From assembly GCA_049317525.1 (NCBI GenBank), contig JBMOIC010000031.1:1-22934 (forward strand): a stretch of DNA of 22,934 nt, read 5' to 3'. Every line of letters starts with the position of its first letter. The stretch's first letter is position 1. The position numbers and the translations under genes are program-made. This stretch comes from UBA961 sp049317525 (GTDB lineage: Bacteria; Bacteroidota; Ignavibacteria; Kapaibacteriales; UBA961). Below the pieces are notes generated by a model, which was not told where the DNA came from, ran no database searches, and saw nothing but the letters and a program-made list of their open reading frames with translations. Positions 1 through 8,122 of the stretch are shown here, piece after piece.

Positions 1-198
1 TTTGTCCGGTTAATGAGCATAAATAGTCCCATTCTTTATTACCAGATAGAACAAAGGAATGAGTTATTATGACAAAAATTGAGAATAAAAGTCGTAGAAA
101 ATCAAAATTGTTTATCATTGTATAACATAACAAAATGGTATTATTAAATGTGCATTTCTTAAGTTAACTTTTGCCTACAGTAATATAAGAGGAAATTC
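1..198. other. Left-edge non-coding stretch, flanking gene unresolved
   Basis: No confident gene is visible here. On the plus strand frame 1 stays open from the edge to a TGA at 70-72 (23 codons), which could be the tail of a gene entering from the left. On the minus strand an ATG at 32-30 opens MGLFMLINRT and runs off the edge, which could be the start of a leftward gene. Neither has supporting signals. The AT-rich stretch at about 100-190 presumably holds the promoter of the gene at 199. TTAACTTTTG at 164-173 is one base too long between TA and TTTG to match the Bacteroidota -7 element TAnnTTTG. Confidence 0.3.
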
Positions 199-516
199 AT
201 GGATATCTATGCATGTATTTGGAGAGCTTCTAAAAATGATGAAGATTTTGATCAAAGTGAATTTGATAATCGCATGCCAAGATTATTTGATTGGCTTAAA
301 GGATTAAAGAAATCTGGTCATTTAATTGCATGTGGTGGTGGTGGCTTTTACGATAGAAGTGGTGGCTTAACATTGATTTATGCAGAAAGTCCAGACCAAG
401 CCATGGAATTATCTAATGGAACTCCATTAAATGAAATTGGCACTACAGAATTAATGCAATGGGGAGTATTTTATGCAGACTTGAACTTAAGCTCAAATCT
501 GCATAAAATTGAATAA
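199..516 (+). CDS. Small YCII-like (dimeric alpha/beta-barrel) protein
   Basis: A 105-residue cytosolic protein with no signal peptide or membrane segment. The order of elements suggests a YCII/DGPF-type ferredoxin-like fold: an N-terminal strand (MDIYACIWRA), a helix around residues 27-38 (RLFDWLKGLKKSG), a glycine-rich turn (CGGGGFYDRSGG, 45-56), a strand GGLTLIYAES, a helix beginning SPDQAMELS, and a final strand with QWGVFYADL. In YCII proteins the pattern 'GGL.ill..ds.eeA..l...dP' is typical, and residues 55-75 follow it. The His/Asp pair of enzymatic YCII proteins is not obvious, so no reaction is claimed. The start is supported by AGAGGAA at 188-194, five bases before the ATG. The gene converges on the M28 peptidase gene with only two bases between the stop codons, and no terminator is visible between them. 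Family assignment is by eye. Confidence 0.6.
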   Translation: MDIYACIWRASKNDEDFDQSEFDNRMPRLFDWLKGLKKSGHLIACGGGGFYDRSGGLTLIYAESPDQAMELSNGTPLNEIGTTELMQWGVFYADLNLSSNLHKIE

Positions 517-518
517 TA

Positions 519-1895
519 TTATTTCTTTCCAGATAGTTTTTTAGGCATATCTGCTCCTAAATATGCCATAATTGCCATAGCTGCTGAACACAAATTCAAT
601 TCATAGGGATTTAATTTATCCATAGTATCTGCATTCGTATGATGATATCTAAAATATTTGCTGTCTTCCACAATTAATTCCATTCCAGGTACTCCTTTTT
701 CAATTAAAGGCCCAATATCTGCACCTCCGCCACCTTCTTGAATGATAGTAGCATCAATAGAACCAAGCAGAACAGACATTTCTCTGGCTAAAGCTAGATT
801 ACTTTCATTTCCTGTGCATTCAAATCCTTTAGGTTTAAATGTTCCAGCATCGCTTTCGATTGCTAAGACATGTTTTTCGATTTCATGAGCATGAGCTTTT
901 GCATATGCTTTACCACCAGCTAAACCATTTTCTTCATTTGTCCAAAAAACTACTCTCATTGTCCTTTTTGGTTTTAAACCAAGTTTTTTAATTATCCTCA
1001 GTGCTTCCCAAGAGACAAAACATCCGCCACCATCATCCATAGCGCCTTGCCCAACATCCCAAGAATCAATGTGGCCACCAAATACTACTATTTCATCTGG
1101 TTTTTCAGAACCCTTAATTTCAGCAAGTACATTTCGTGAATCAGCATCTGGTAATTTTTCATTTTTAAGAATTAACTGTACAATAGTTTTAGTTTTTCTT
1201 TGATACATTCTATCTAACATATCTGCATCTTCGGAGGTAATAGCTGCATGAGGAATTTTAGGTACTGAATCATTATAATACATTGCTCCAGTATGAGGTG
1301 TATACAATGACATAGACCCAACAGATCTCACCAAGCTTGCAATTGCCCCATATTTCGCAGCTTGCACAGCACCATTTACTCTATATTGAACTGTTTCTCC
1401 ATATGTAGTAAATGGTACATTAAACAGAACTATTTTCCCTTTAATTTCAGCAGCTTTTTCGGCTAATTCTGCAAAGCTTTTAACAGCAACAATTTCTCCT
1501 GTTAAACCATTTGCAGGTGTTGAAATAGTTCCACCTAATCCTAATAATTGAAGTGAATGTTTTCTGGGTGAAATCATTTCTAATGATTCTTTTCCTCTTA
1601 CCCAATGAGGAACTTTAACGGGCTCTGTCCATACACTATCAAAGCCATCTTGTTTCATAACTTTAATAATCCAATCAATGGATTGTTCCAAGCTTTTACT
1701 TCCACTTAATCTACTACCATAGGTATCACACATTTCTGCAAGCCTATTGTAACATACACTATCTTTAAGCGATTCACTTACAATGTTTTGTGCTATATCA
1801 TGATAGATATCTCTTAATGTTTCCTGCGCTACAAGTGAATGAACATATTGAGTGCAAGTAAATAATGAGACAAGTAAGAATAAAACTATTTTCAT
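519..1895 (-). CDS. Secreted M28 zinc metallopeptidase, carboxypeptidase Q-like
   Basis: 458 residues. Residues 1-24 form a signal peptide (MKIVLFLLVSLFTC... ending near VAQ), so the enzyme should act in the periplasm or outside the cell. A PA-type insert is likely at about 115-245. The catalytic di-zinc domain follows: GGHIDSWDVGQG gives His275, MDDGGG gives bridging Asp287, NEENG gives Glu321/Glu322, ESDAG gives Asp349, and YHHTNADT gives His419. All ligands expected for M28 carboxypeptidase Q / plasma glutamate carboxypeptidase-type enzymes are present, so it should be an active amino- or carboxypeptidase. It is the last gene of the leftward murD cluster, 25 bases after the GT9 gene. Substrate specificity cannot be read from the sequence. 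Confidence 0.9.
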   Translation of the reverse strand: MKIVLFLLVSLFTCTQYVHSLVAQETLRDIYHDIAQNIVSESLKDSVCYNRLAEMCDTYGSRLSGSKSLEQSIDWIIKVMKQDGFDSVWTEPVKVPHWVRGKESLEMISPRKHSLQLLGLGGTISTPANGLTGEIVAVKSFAELAEKAAEIKGKIVLFNVPFTTYGETVQYRVNGAVQAAKYGAIASLVRSVGSMSLYTPHTGAMYYNDSVPKIPHAAITSEDADMLDRMYQRKTKTIVQLILKNEKLPDADSRNVLAEIKGSEKPDEIVVFGGHIDSWDVGQGAMDDGGGCFVSWEALRIIKKLGLKPKRTMRVVFWTNEENGLAGGKAYAKAHAHEIEKHVLAIESDAGTFKPKGFECTGNESNLALAREMSVLLGSIDATIIQEGGGGADIGPLIEKGVPGMELIVEDSKYFRYHHTNADTMDKLNPYELNLCSAAMAIMAYLGADMPKKLSGKK

Positions 1896-1920
1896 TACTC
1901 AATCCTGTAAAAAGTGGGTA

Positions 1921-3114
1921 TTAATGTATTAATGCTTGCAATCTATGAAAAATATCATGTGCTTTAATCTCCCTAATGCATGAGAACTCTTTTTCTGTTC
2001 CAGAGAACTTGCAATGAGCAGATTTAGGCGAAAAGTAAAAACATGGACTACACTCAATAGCTCTTCTTGCTACAAAAGCATTGCTATTTCCCCATGGCGC
2101 AGTATGAATATGACTCGTATAGCCAAAAATTGATATTTGAGGTAGCTGAAGAGCTGCAGCTATATGCATTAAGCCAGAATCATTTGAAATAAAGGCTTTG
2201 CATTCTTGCATTAATGCTATACTGCCCATTAAACTTGGCATCTGGATAATATGTACACTCTCTGCTCCAATGCTTAAGCTAATATCATTTTTTATAGCTG
2301 AGTTTAATTCATATTCTTCAGGCCCGCCAAATAATAGGATCTTTGCATTGTACTTAGAAATCAATAACTTAGCTAGTTCAGCATATTCTTTATAATCCCA
2401 TCTTTTATTGATTTGATTCTTGAAAATTGCAGATCCAGCATGAAAGCCAATCAACATGTCTGTAGCAGATATATTTTCTTGCTTTGATTTCCACAAAGAA
2501 ACCTGCATAATTGACTCTTCAGATAATGGAATTGTCAATGGGGGTAATACATCAGGAATTGTAGCGCCTAATAAAGATACAAGTCTTATGTTTTCTTCGC
2601 AATTATGTAAAGTGTCTATTTCTTTAATAGAGATTGTATGTAAAAATTGCAATTGTTGATTAGAGACATGTAAATAAGAATGACCAATCCGATATGTAGA
2701 GCCAATAAGCCAGCTGATAATCGCATAAGGCCATCTATTTGCGGGAAACACAGTGATAGTATGAGAATATTTGTGCCTAAGTGATAAAAGAAATTGTAGT
2801 GATGCGAATGGATTCTTTTTTAAAAAATTCCAAAAATGAATTTTATTGATATCCTTATTTTCTGCATAAATATCTGCTGTCCCTTTAAACATCGTAAGTA
2901 AATCTATAGTATGTTCAGGAAAAGATGTACGAAGTATTGATAAAGCTGGGCTAAACATAATGGCATCACCAATTCCTGATAATGCTAATATTAATATTTT
3001 GCTATTATATGATAATGGAGCTTTTTCTTCTTCTTGAAGAATTGAGGTTTGATGAGAACTTATTGTCAAAGATGTGCTTTGAACAATTTCCAGATCTGGT
3101 GTGATATAATGCAT
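1921..3114 (-). CDS. Glycosyltransferase family 9 (heptosyltransferase-like)
   Basis: 397 residues from ATG at 3114. A GTG at 3120 would add two residues, but AAGG of the stretch AAAGGGTGAAG lies six bases before the ATG, so ATG is preferred. GT9 enzymes transfer a sugar, often heptose, from a nucleotide-sugar donor during LPS core or surface glycan assembly. The GT9 core begins only at about residue 38 with KILILALSGIGDAIMFSPAL, followed by GFHAGS (223-228), KRWDYKEYAELAKLL and the C-terminal donor-site motif NDSGLMHIAAA (311-321). A cysteine-rich tail (Cys355, 358, 368, 379; first part ECSPCFYF) matches the CSPC segment common in this family. The ~37-residue N-terminal extension has no hydrophobic segment and no recognised domain. 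The stop codon of the upstream M24 gene lies only nine bases away, so they are co-transcribed. The acceptor is unknown. Confidence 0.85.
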   Translation of the reverse strand: MHYITPDLEIVQSTSLTISSHQTSILQEEEKAPLSYNSKILILALSGIGDAIMFSPALSILRTSFPEHTIDLLTMFKGTADIYAENKDINKIHFWNFLKKNPFASLQFLLSLRHKYSHTITVFPANRWPYAIISWLIGSTYRIGHSYLHVSNQQLQFLHTISIKEIDTLHNCEENIRLVSLLGATIPDVLPPLTIPLSEESIMQVSLWKSKQENISATDMLIGFHAGSAIFKNQINKRWDYKEYAELAKLLISKYNAKILLFGGPEEYELNSAIKNDISLSIGAESVHIIQMPSLMGSIALMQECKAFISNDSGLMHIAAALQLPQISIFGYTSHIHTAPWGNSNAFVARRAIECSPCFYFSPKSAHCKFSGTEKEFSCIREIKAHDIFHRLQALIH

Positions 3115-3123
3115 CTTCACCCT

Positions 3124-4311
3124 TTAGAATAGCAATTCTATATTTTTTTGTGGAATCAATCCCGTAATTATTGGCTTTCCATCATCCAAAATCAAGATAT
3201 CAATCTCTGTACGCATGCCAATTTGATTGTGAATATAGATACCTGGTTCAATAGAAAAAGAAGTTTTGGGTATAAGTAAACGCGTATCATGAGTTTCAAA
3301 ATTATCCATATTAGCCCCCGCACCATGGGTCTCGGTGGTTATGCTATGGCCTGTTCTGTGCACAAAATACTCTCCATAACCTTTATTTTTTATATGATTT
3401 CGAACAGCATCATCAACTTCATATCCGGCAATAGGCATTCCAGAATTAAGTCTCGTTTCGATTAAAGAAATTCCAGAATCTCTTGCATCAGCAAGAATTG
3501 AAAATATTTCCTTGTGCAATTCACTCGGATTGTTGCCCGTATGACACATCCAAGTGATGTCCGAATATGTACCATGCCCATGAACTGGTGTAGCCCACAT
3601 ATCTATCAAAACTGTGGTATCTTTTTCAATTGTACTACTATGATTCTCATCGGGTGCATAGTGAGGGCTTGCCGCATTTTTGTCTCTGGCAATAATTGGA
3701 GCACTATAAGTATACAGCTTATTATCTTTAAAACGTTGTAATACAAATTGCTGAATGGTAAATTCATCAGCATGCCCAAATTTTACAATAGATTCCCTGA
3801 TTCTATCTATGGTTTCATGCATAATTGTAGCAAGCATTGGGGCAGTAAACGACACATTCTCTTCTATTTGTTCAGATGTCCATACAGCAGAAATCTGTTG
3901 TAATAAATCAGCAGAACTCAGAATGTCTGCACCAAATGATCTCAATAATTCTAGAGTACCTGCATCAACTTTTGAAGCCGTAGGAATTGCACAAAGAGGG
4001 GAATATTCAACTGCGATATTCGGACATTCTTTAACAAATGCTTGAAGCTCTAATTGCCATTGATCATAACCAGCATAGATAATTTCTTGTGCCTGAATAT
4101 GGCCTAATGTAAAGGGTTCAATGGCATGTACTAATTTTTTTACTTTTCCTTCTTTGGGTATTAAAACAGCCCAGCGTCTGGTACAGTGGGTAGTGGATGG
4201 AATTGATAATAAATCCCAAGCAATGCTATTACTACCCCTAAAATCAATCAATAACCATCCATCAATATTGGATTCTTTTAATATGTTTTGTATGTGTTCA
4301 AATTGTATCAT
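3124..4311 (-). CDS. M24 family metallopeptidase (Xaa-Pro aminopeptidase-like)
   Basis: 395 residues, cytosolic, no signal peptide. The N-terminal ~150 residues resemble the creatinase/prolidase N-domain (IDGWLLIDFRGSNSIAWDLL at 16-35) and the C-terminal part is a pita-bread M24 domain. The five metal ligands are readable: Asp237 (LIDMWA), Asp251 (TYSDIT), His322 (TGHSIT), Glu355 (SIEPGIYI) and Glu369 (RTEIDI). His218 in SPHYAP is the usual catalytic-helper histidine. It probably removes residues N-terminal to proline from peptides. It starts five bases after the murD stop and ends nine bases before the preferred start of the GT9 gene. Why a proline peptidase sits between murD and a glycosyltransferase is unclear; simple co-regulation of growth-linked genes is the plain explanation. 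Confidence 0.88.
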   Translation of the reverse strand: MIQFEHIQNILKESNIDGWLLIDFRGSNSIAWDLLSIPSTTHCTRRWAVLIPKEGKVKKLVHAIEPFTLGHIQAQEIIYAGYDQWQLELQAFVKECPNIAVEYSPLCAIPTASKVDAGTLELLRSFGADILSSADLLQQISAVWTSEQIEENVSFTAPMLATIMHETIDRIRESIVKFGHADEFTIQQFVLQRFKDNKLYTYSAPIIARDKNAASPHYAPDENHSSTIEKDTTVLIDMWATPVHGHGTYSDITWMCHTGNNPSELHKEIFSILADARDSGISLIETRLNSGMPIAGYEVDDAVRNHIKNKGYGEYFVHRTGHSITTETHGAGANMDNFETHDTRLLIPKTSFSIEPGIYIHNQIGMRTEIDILILDDGKPIITGLIPQKNIELLF

Positions 4312-4316
4312 AATTA

Positions 4317-5648
4317 CTATAATGACATAACAGCTTGTTTAAATACCAGGCCACGATGCTCGTAATTTGCAAACATATCAAAGGATTTACAAGCTGGAGA
4401 AAAAAGAATAGTATCACCAGATTTAGCTTCTTTAGAAGCAATACTGACAGCATCTTCTAATGAATTGGCCTTCACACATCGAATTTTTGAGCAATACATG
4501 TCAAAAATCTTTTCTTTATCTTCTCCAATTGCAATAATAGACCTAACATTAGAAGCAATTAATTGTTCTAAGCTTGCATAATCATTATTATCACCAAGGC
4601 CACCTACAATCCATACAATAGGGGTGGAGTAACTAGAAAGTGCATACCAAGTAGCATTAATATTGGTTGCTTTTGAATCATTTACATAATTAATACTATT
4701 GAGTGATCTTACAAATTCAAGCCGGTGTTCAACACCCGAAAATTGCATAAGACTATCTCTAATATTCTCATTTCGGACTTCAAAAGCCCTGGCTGCAAGA
4801 ATAGCTGCCATAGAGTTATAACGATTATGTACGCCTGGTAGGCGTATTTCATCAAGCTGCATAAGTACTTCCTCTTTATGCGGATGCGATGCTAGAATCA
4901 GATGTGAATGGCTAGTATAGGCCCCTTGCTGCAGGGGGTTAATACTAATATATGCCACATTTGTTTTAGATATTTTTGAGCATGCTGCTGCTTCAAAATT
5001 ATCTGCATTCAAAATTAATAAATCATCTGCATTTTGATTCTGAGAAGTTTTCCACTTTGCTTTACAGTAATTCTCCATTGTGCCATGATAGCCTAAATGA
5101 TCTGGTGTAATATTGAGAATAATACTTACCTTCGGCTTAAAAGTATAGGTCCTGTCTAATTGATAACTACTTGTTTCTAATACAAAAATTGTTTCTGGTG
5201 ATACTTTCCCAACTAATGAGCTTAAAGGTATACCAATATTACCAGCTGCTATCGCAGATTTTCCAGATTGTTTTAAGATGAACTCTGTTAAAGCAGTAGT
5301 AGTAGTTTTACCATTTGTTCCTGTGATTGAAATGATAGGATTTGTTGTGTGTAAGGAAGCAAATTCTAATTCGCTTACAATTGGAATACCCAAAGACTCT
5401 GCTTCTTGTATAATTGGTGAAGAGGGAGGAACACCAGGAGAAACAATTATTTGTTTGCAATTCTGTAATGCTTTTGAAGAATGGCCTCCAAATTCTACAT
5501 CTATAGAACATTCTCCTAATTGTTCATAAGCCCCTATATAAGAAGATTTATCTTTACTTTCTGTTACAAATACAGAGTTCCCATCTTGTTTAGCTAATAA
5601 TGCAGCAGCAATACCACTTTTGCCAGCTCCGATAACGGTAATATTCAT
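4317..5648 (-). CDS. murD: UDP-N-acetylmuramoyl-L-alanine--D-glutamate ligase MurD
   Basis: 443 residues. MurD adds D-glutamate to UDP-MurNAc-L-Ala with ATP in the cytosol, the second peptide-forming step of peptidoglycan precursor synthesis. Visible landmarks are the N-terminal Rossmann glycine motif MNITVIGAGKSGIAAA, SPGVPPSSP at 70-78, the ATP P-loop GTNGKTTTT (110-118), the NITPDHLGYHGT segment at 179-190, GVEHRLEFV at 305-313, NDSKATN at 323-329 and the C-terminal signature SPACKSFDMF (417-426). Length is normal for MurD and nothing essential seems lost. It is the first coding gene of the leftward cluster murD-M24-GT9-M28. The neighbouring mur/fts genes of a typical dcw cluster are absent, so murD is detached from dcw here. 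Its start codon lies 11 bases downstream of the U-tract of the structured RNA at 5660-5837. Confidence 0.95.
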   Translation of the reverse strand: MNITVIGAGKSGIAAALLAKQDGNSVFVTESKDKSSYIGAYEQLGECSIDVEFGGHSSKALQNCKQIIVSPGVPPSSPIIQEAESLGIPIVSELEFASLHTTNPIISITGTNGKTTTTALTEFILKQSGKSAIAAGNIGIPLSSLVGKVSPETIFVLETSSYQLDRTYTFKPKVSIILNITPDHLGYHGTMENYCKAKWKTSQNQNADDLLILNADNFEAAACSKISKTNVAYISINPLQQGAYTSHSHLILASHPHKEEVLMQLDEIRLPGVHNRYNSMAAILAARAFEVRNENIRDSLMQFSGVEHRLEFVRSLNSINYVNDSKATNINATWYALSSYSTPIVWIVGGLGDNNDYASLEQLIASNVRSIIAIGEDKEKIFDMYCSKIRCVKANSLEDAVSIASKEAKSGDTILFSPACKSFDMFANYEHRGLVFKQAVMSL

Positions 5649-5659
5649 AAAATGCCTAT

Positions 5660-5837
5660 AAAAAAACCTGATCTACACAATATTGTATTAGATAGATTAG
5701 CGTTCTAGTAACAGTTGTCAGACAATGAATTGGGTCTGACTGCGATTGTAATTTGTGCAAGTAGAGAGTGATTTTACTTTATATTCGCTTTGGCTGCTAT
5801 AGGCGCATCTATTCCATTACTCATGTACAAGATCAGG
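5660..5837 (-). ncRNA. Candidate structured RNA upstream of murD (6S-like architecture or murD leader)
   Basis: Read on the minus strand, the gap between the M20 gene and murD folds into one nested structure. P1: CCTGATCT (5837-5830) pairs with AGATCAGG (5674-5667). P1b: ACAT (5826-5823) pairs with GTGT (5678-5675). P2: ATAGATGCG (5812-5804) pairs with CGC plus ATCTAT (5702-5692, two-base bulge). P3: CTATAGCAG (5802-5794) pairs with CTGTTACTAG (5714-5705, one-base bulge). P4: GTCAGAC (5740-5734) pairs with GTCTGAC (5723-5717). A ~53-base, mostly unpaired segment (5793-5741) lies on the 5' side between P3 and P4. Seven T residues (5666-5660) follow P1 directly, as at a Rho-independent end. Two pairs are G-U only in the minus-strand RNA, which favours this strand. 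TAAAAT lies just upstream at 5847-5842. The ~170-base rod with a large bulge recalls 6S RNA, but conserved sequence was not checked. A cis-acting murD leader is the alternative. Confidence 0.5.
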
Positions 5838-5844
5838 CTTGATT

Positions 5845-7212
5845 TTATTCTGCTAAATAGTTGTAAAACAGACTGGATGCATACATGCCAATCCTAAAAT
5901 TGTCTAAGCTAAAATGTTCATCTGGCGAATGTGCATTTTCATCTTGTAAGCCAAATCCCATTAATACTGTTGGTGCTTTTAATATTGTATCAAATAATAA
6001 ACACACTGGAATAGAACCACCTTCTCTGGTAAAATATGGCTCACATCCATAGGCCTCTTGTAATGCTTTTTTTGCAGCATTCATTCCTTTTCCAGTTTTT
6101 TCTACCAAAACAGGATTTGCGCCATGTAAGTTCTCTACTTCTACTTGTACTGTTGGCGGAGCAATTGCTTTCACATATGAAGTGAATTTGCTAGCAATAT
6201 CTTGTGTATCTTGATTTGCTACTAATCTCATAGATATTTTTGCTGAAGCTTTAGATGGTAATACAGTTTTAGCTCCAACACCTGTAAATCCTCCAATAAT
6301 TCCATTTACATCTAATGTTGGCCTTGCTGAGATATGTTCTAATGTTGTATAGCCATATTCACCAAATAAACCTGGAACATCTAATCCTTTACGAAATTCT
6401 TCTGCATTAAAAGGTAAACGCGAATAATCTAATCGTTCTTCTTCTGTTAATCCTTTTACATTATCGTAAAATCCAGGAATAGCAATTCTGCCATAAGAAT
6501 CTTTAAGCTTGGCAATGATTTCGCATAGTGCCTGAAGTGGATTAGAAATACTACCTCCATAACTTCCAGAGTGTAAATCCCTATTTGGGCCTGTAATATG
6601 AACTTCCATATAACAAAGCCCTCTTAATCCATAACATAAAGATGGCATGCCTGGGCCATATAATGGTGTGTCTGAAACAACTACTGTATCACAAGAAAGT
6701 AAGTCTAAATGTTCTCTGATGAATTGCTCTAAATGTATACTTCCTATCTCTTCTTCGCCTTCAATCAACATTTTAACATTCACTGGTAATGTGCCATTCA
6801 CTGCTAGCATCGCTTCAATTGCTTTGCAATGCAGAAATACCTGCCCTTTATCATCAGTAGATCCTCTTGCAAAAATCTTCCCATCTCTCAAAGTTGGTTC
6901 AAAAGGTGGATTTGTCCACAAATGTAATGGGTCTACAGGTTGCACATCATAATGACCATAAAACAATACTGTAGGTGCCTCTGGCCCAGCTTCACAATGC
7001 TCTGCATATACAATTGGATGTCCTGCTGTAGCATAAACAGTTGAAGTTTTCATACCAATAGATGATAAATGGTCTTTTAACCAATTACCACAATAAGCAA
7101 CATCACTATTGTGCTCAGGTGCTGTACTTACACTCGGAATAGAAAGAAATTCTATTAATTCCTTGATAAAACGATCTTGATTGCTTGATAAATATGCTTG
7201 TATCTTTTCCAT
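5845..7212 (-). CDS. M20 family metallodipeptidase
   Basis: 455 residues from ATG at 7212. The frame stays open for 56 further codons upstream, but residues before MEKIQAYL look non-coding, AAAGAG lies upstream at a normal distance, and a promoter-like element at 7244-7251 sits inside the extension. Di-zinc residues, by comparison with CNDP2-type enzymes: His87 and Asp89 (GHYDVQP), Asp120 (GSTDDKGQ), general base Glu154 and ligand Glu155 (EGEEEIGS), Asp181 (VVVSDT) and His428 (NAHSPDEHF). His214 in RDLHSGSYGG belongs to the lid/dimerisation domain (about 200-320, with GVGAKTVLPSKA). There is no signal peptide, so it probably hydrolyses dipeptides in the cytosol. It is transcribed away from tetR and reads toward the RNA/murD region. 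No clear terminator of its own is visible other than the ncRNA structure. Confidence 0.9.
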   Translation of the reverse strand: MEKIQAYLSSNQDRFIKELIEFLSIPSVSTAPEHNSDVAYCGNWLKDHLSSIGMKTSTVYATAGHPIVYAEHCEAGPEAPTVLFYGHYDVQPVDPLHLWTNPPFEPTLRDGKIFARGSTDDKGQVFLHCKAIEAMLAVNGTLPVNVKMLIEGEEEIGSIHLEQFIREHLDLLSCDTVVVSDTPLYGPGMPSLCYGLRGLCYMEVHITGPNRDLHSGSYGGSISNPLQALCEIIAKLKDSYGRIAIPGFYDNVKGLTEEERLDYSRLPFNAEEFRKGLDVPGLFGEYGYTTLEHISARPTLDVNGIIGGFTGVGAKTVLPSKASAKISMRLVANQDTQDIASKFTSYVKAIAPPTVQVEVENLHGANPVLVEKTGKGMNAAKKALQEAYGCEPYFTREGGSIPVCLLFDTILKAPTVLMGFGLQDENAHSPDEHFSLDNFRIGMYASSLFYNYLAE

Positions 7213-7243
7213 ATTGATGCTCTTTAAATAAGAATAGTAAGTG

Positions 7244-7251
7244 CAAAAATA
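7244..7251 (-). promoter_or_regulatory. TAnnTTTG -7 promoter element for the M20 gene
   Basis: On the minus strand the bases read TATTTTTG, a full match to the Bacteroidota -7 consensus TAnnTTTG. Transcription would begin near 7237, leaving a leader of about 25 bases before the ATG at 7212. No good -33 TTTG is visible upstream, so only half of the promoter is supported. Confidence 0.45.
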
Positions 7252-7286
7252 AACAGTATGTGCATGATTCATAGAAGAAAGTTTAT

Positions 7287-7381
7287 GGAAACTTAAAAAA
7301 CATAATAAGTGTTCTAAGTATAAATTTATTTTGGTTTTAAGTTGTGCACACAGTAATTTTGCAGGAAACTTAAAACACATA
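7287..7381. repeat. Repeated AACTTAAAA motif in the divergent M20/tetR control region
   Basis: An 18-base direct repeat, GGAAACTTAAAANACATA, occurs at 7287-7304 and 7364-7381 with a single mismatch. Its core AACTTAAAA also occurs inverted as TTTTAAGTT at 7335-7343. An 8-base perfect palindrome TGTGCACA (7343-7350) lies beside the inverted copy. A shorter inverted repeat GATAT-n5-ATATC lies at 7402-7416, ten bases before the tetR ATG. The arrangement in a 214-base divergent gap suggests protein-binding sites, possibly for the adjacent TetR, but TetR operators are normally palindromic and the 9-base motif is not. Confidence 0.4.
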
Positions 7382-7426
7382 TATAGTATTCATAGTATTT
7401 AGATATTCATTATATCGCGATGACAC

Positions 7427-8086
7427 ATGGAAATAATAGAAGTTAAGGCTGCCGAAAAGGATGAAATTATAAGGCAGAAGATAATTGATACAGCAAAAGA
7501 AGAATTTATGCAATATGGATTTCACCGTATATCTATGGATGATATTGCGGAGAAATTAAGTATGAGTAAAAAGACATTATACCGATATTTTACGGGGAAA
7601 GATGATTTAATTCGCACTGTAATGATGGGACATATGAGATGTTTTGATGAGATAAGTGCAATGATTTCAGAGAAAAGGGCAGAGAGTGAATTTATCAATA
7701 AAATGGTTGAGATTAGTTCTAAGATAGCAGAATTAGTTTCTAGGATGCCTATCCATGTGATGAGAGATTTGCAAAGAAATTCTCCTGATATTTATGATGA
7801 AATGCAAACTCATAAAAAAGAAAATATCTCGAGAGGTTTTGGGGCATTTATTAAAGAGGGTAAGCAAGCGGGTGTTTTTAGAGAAGAATTACCAGAAGAT
7901 ATCATGATAAAAATACAATTAACGATTATTGAGCATATGTTTAATCCAGAAATATTAATGTCTTTGCCATATACACCCATTCAATATCATCAGCATATTA
8001 TCACATTTGTGATGCAAGGAATGTTCACAGAAAAAGGAAGAATGCAGATGAAAGATGCTCAGCAAGCTAATAACAATGAAATCTAA
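7427..8086 (+). CDS. TetR/AcrR family transcriptional regulator
   Basis: 219 residues. Residues 12-60 form the TetR DNA-binding domain: IIRQKIIDTAKEEFMQYGFHR, then the helix-turn-helix ISMDDIAEKLSMSKKTLYRYF (35-55), followed by the usual GKDDLI. The remaining ~155 residues are the helical ligand-binding and dimerisation part, which is too variable to name a ligand. The first gene of the efflux operon, it probably represses its own operon and is released by a pump substrate, as for many tetR genes linked to RND pumps; this is inference. The ATG lacks a clear Shine-Dalgarno sequence. tolC starts 36 bases after its stop. The upstream repeats at 7287-7416 are candidate operators. Confidence 0.9.
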   Translation: MEIIEVKAAEKDEIIRQKIIDTAKEEFMQYGFHRISMDDIAEKLSMSKKTLYRYFTGKDDLIRTVMMGHMRCFDEISAMISEKRAESEFINKMVEISSKIAELVSRMPIHVMRDLQRNSPDIYDEMQTHKKENISRGFGAFIKEGKQAGVFREELPEDIMIKIQLTIIEHMFNPEILMSLPYTPIQYHQHIITFVMQGMFTEKGRMQMKDAQQANNNEI

Positions 8087-8122
8087 AATTTTCAATAATA
8101 TTTGTCTTTAAGGACTTTTATC

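Noticed and set aside
5775..5825. A 16-codon minus-strand ORF (MSNGIDAPIAAKANIK) in the murD upstream gap
   Set aside because: No ribosome-binding site, too short to judge, and it lies across stems of the proposed RNA.
7213..7380. An upstream extension of the M20 gene (56 further open codons)
   Set aside because: The extra residues look non-coding, family members start near the EKIQAYL segment, and a TAnnTTTG element lies inside the extension.
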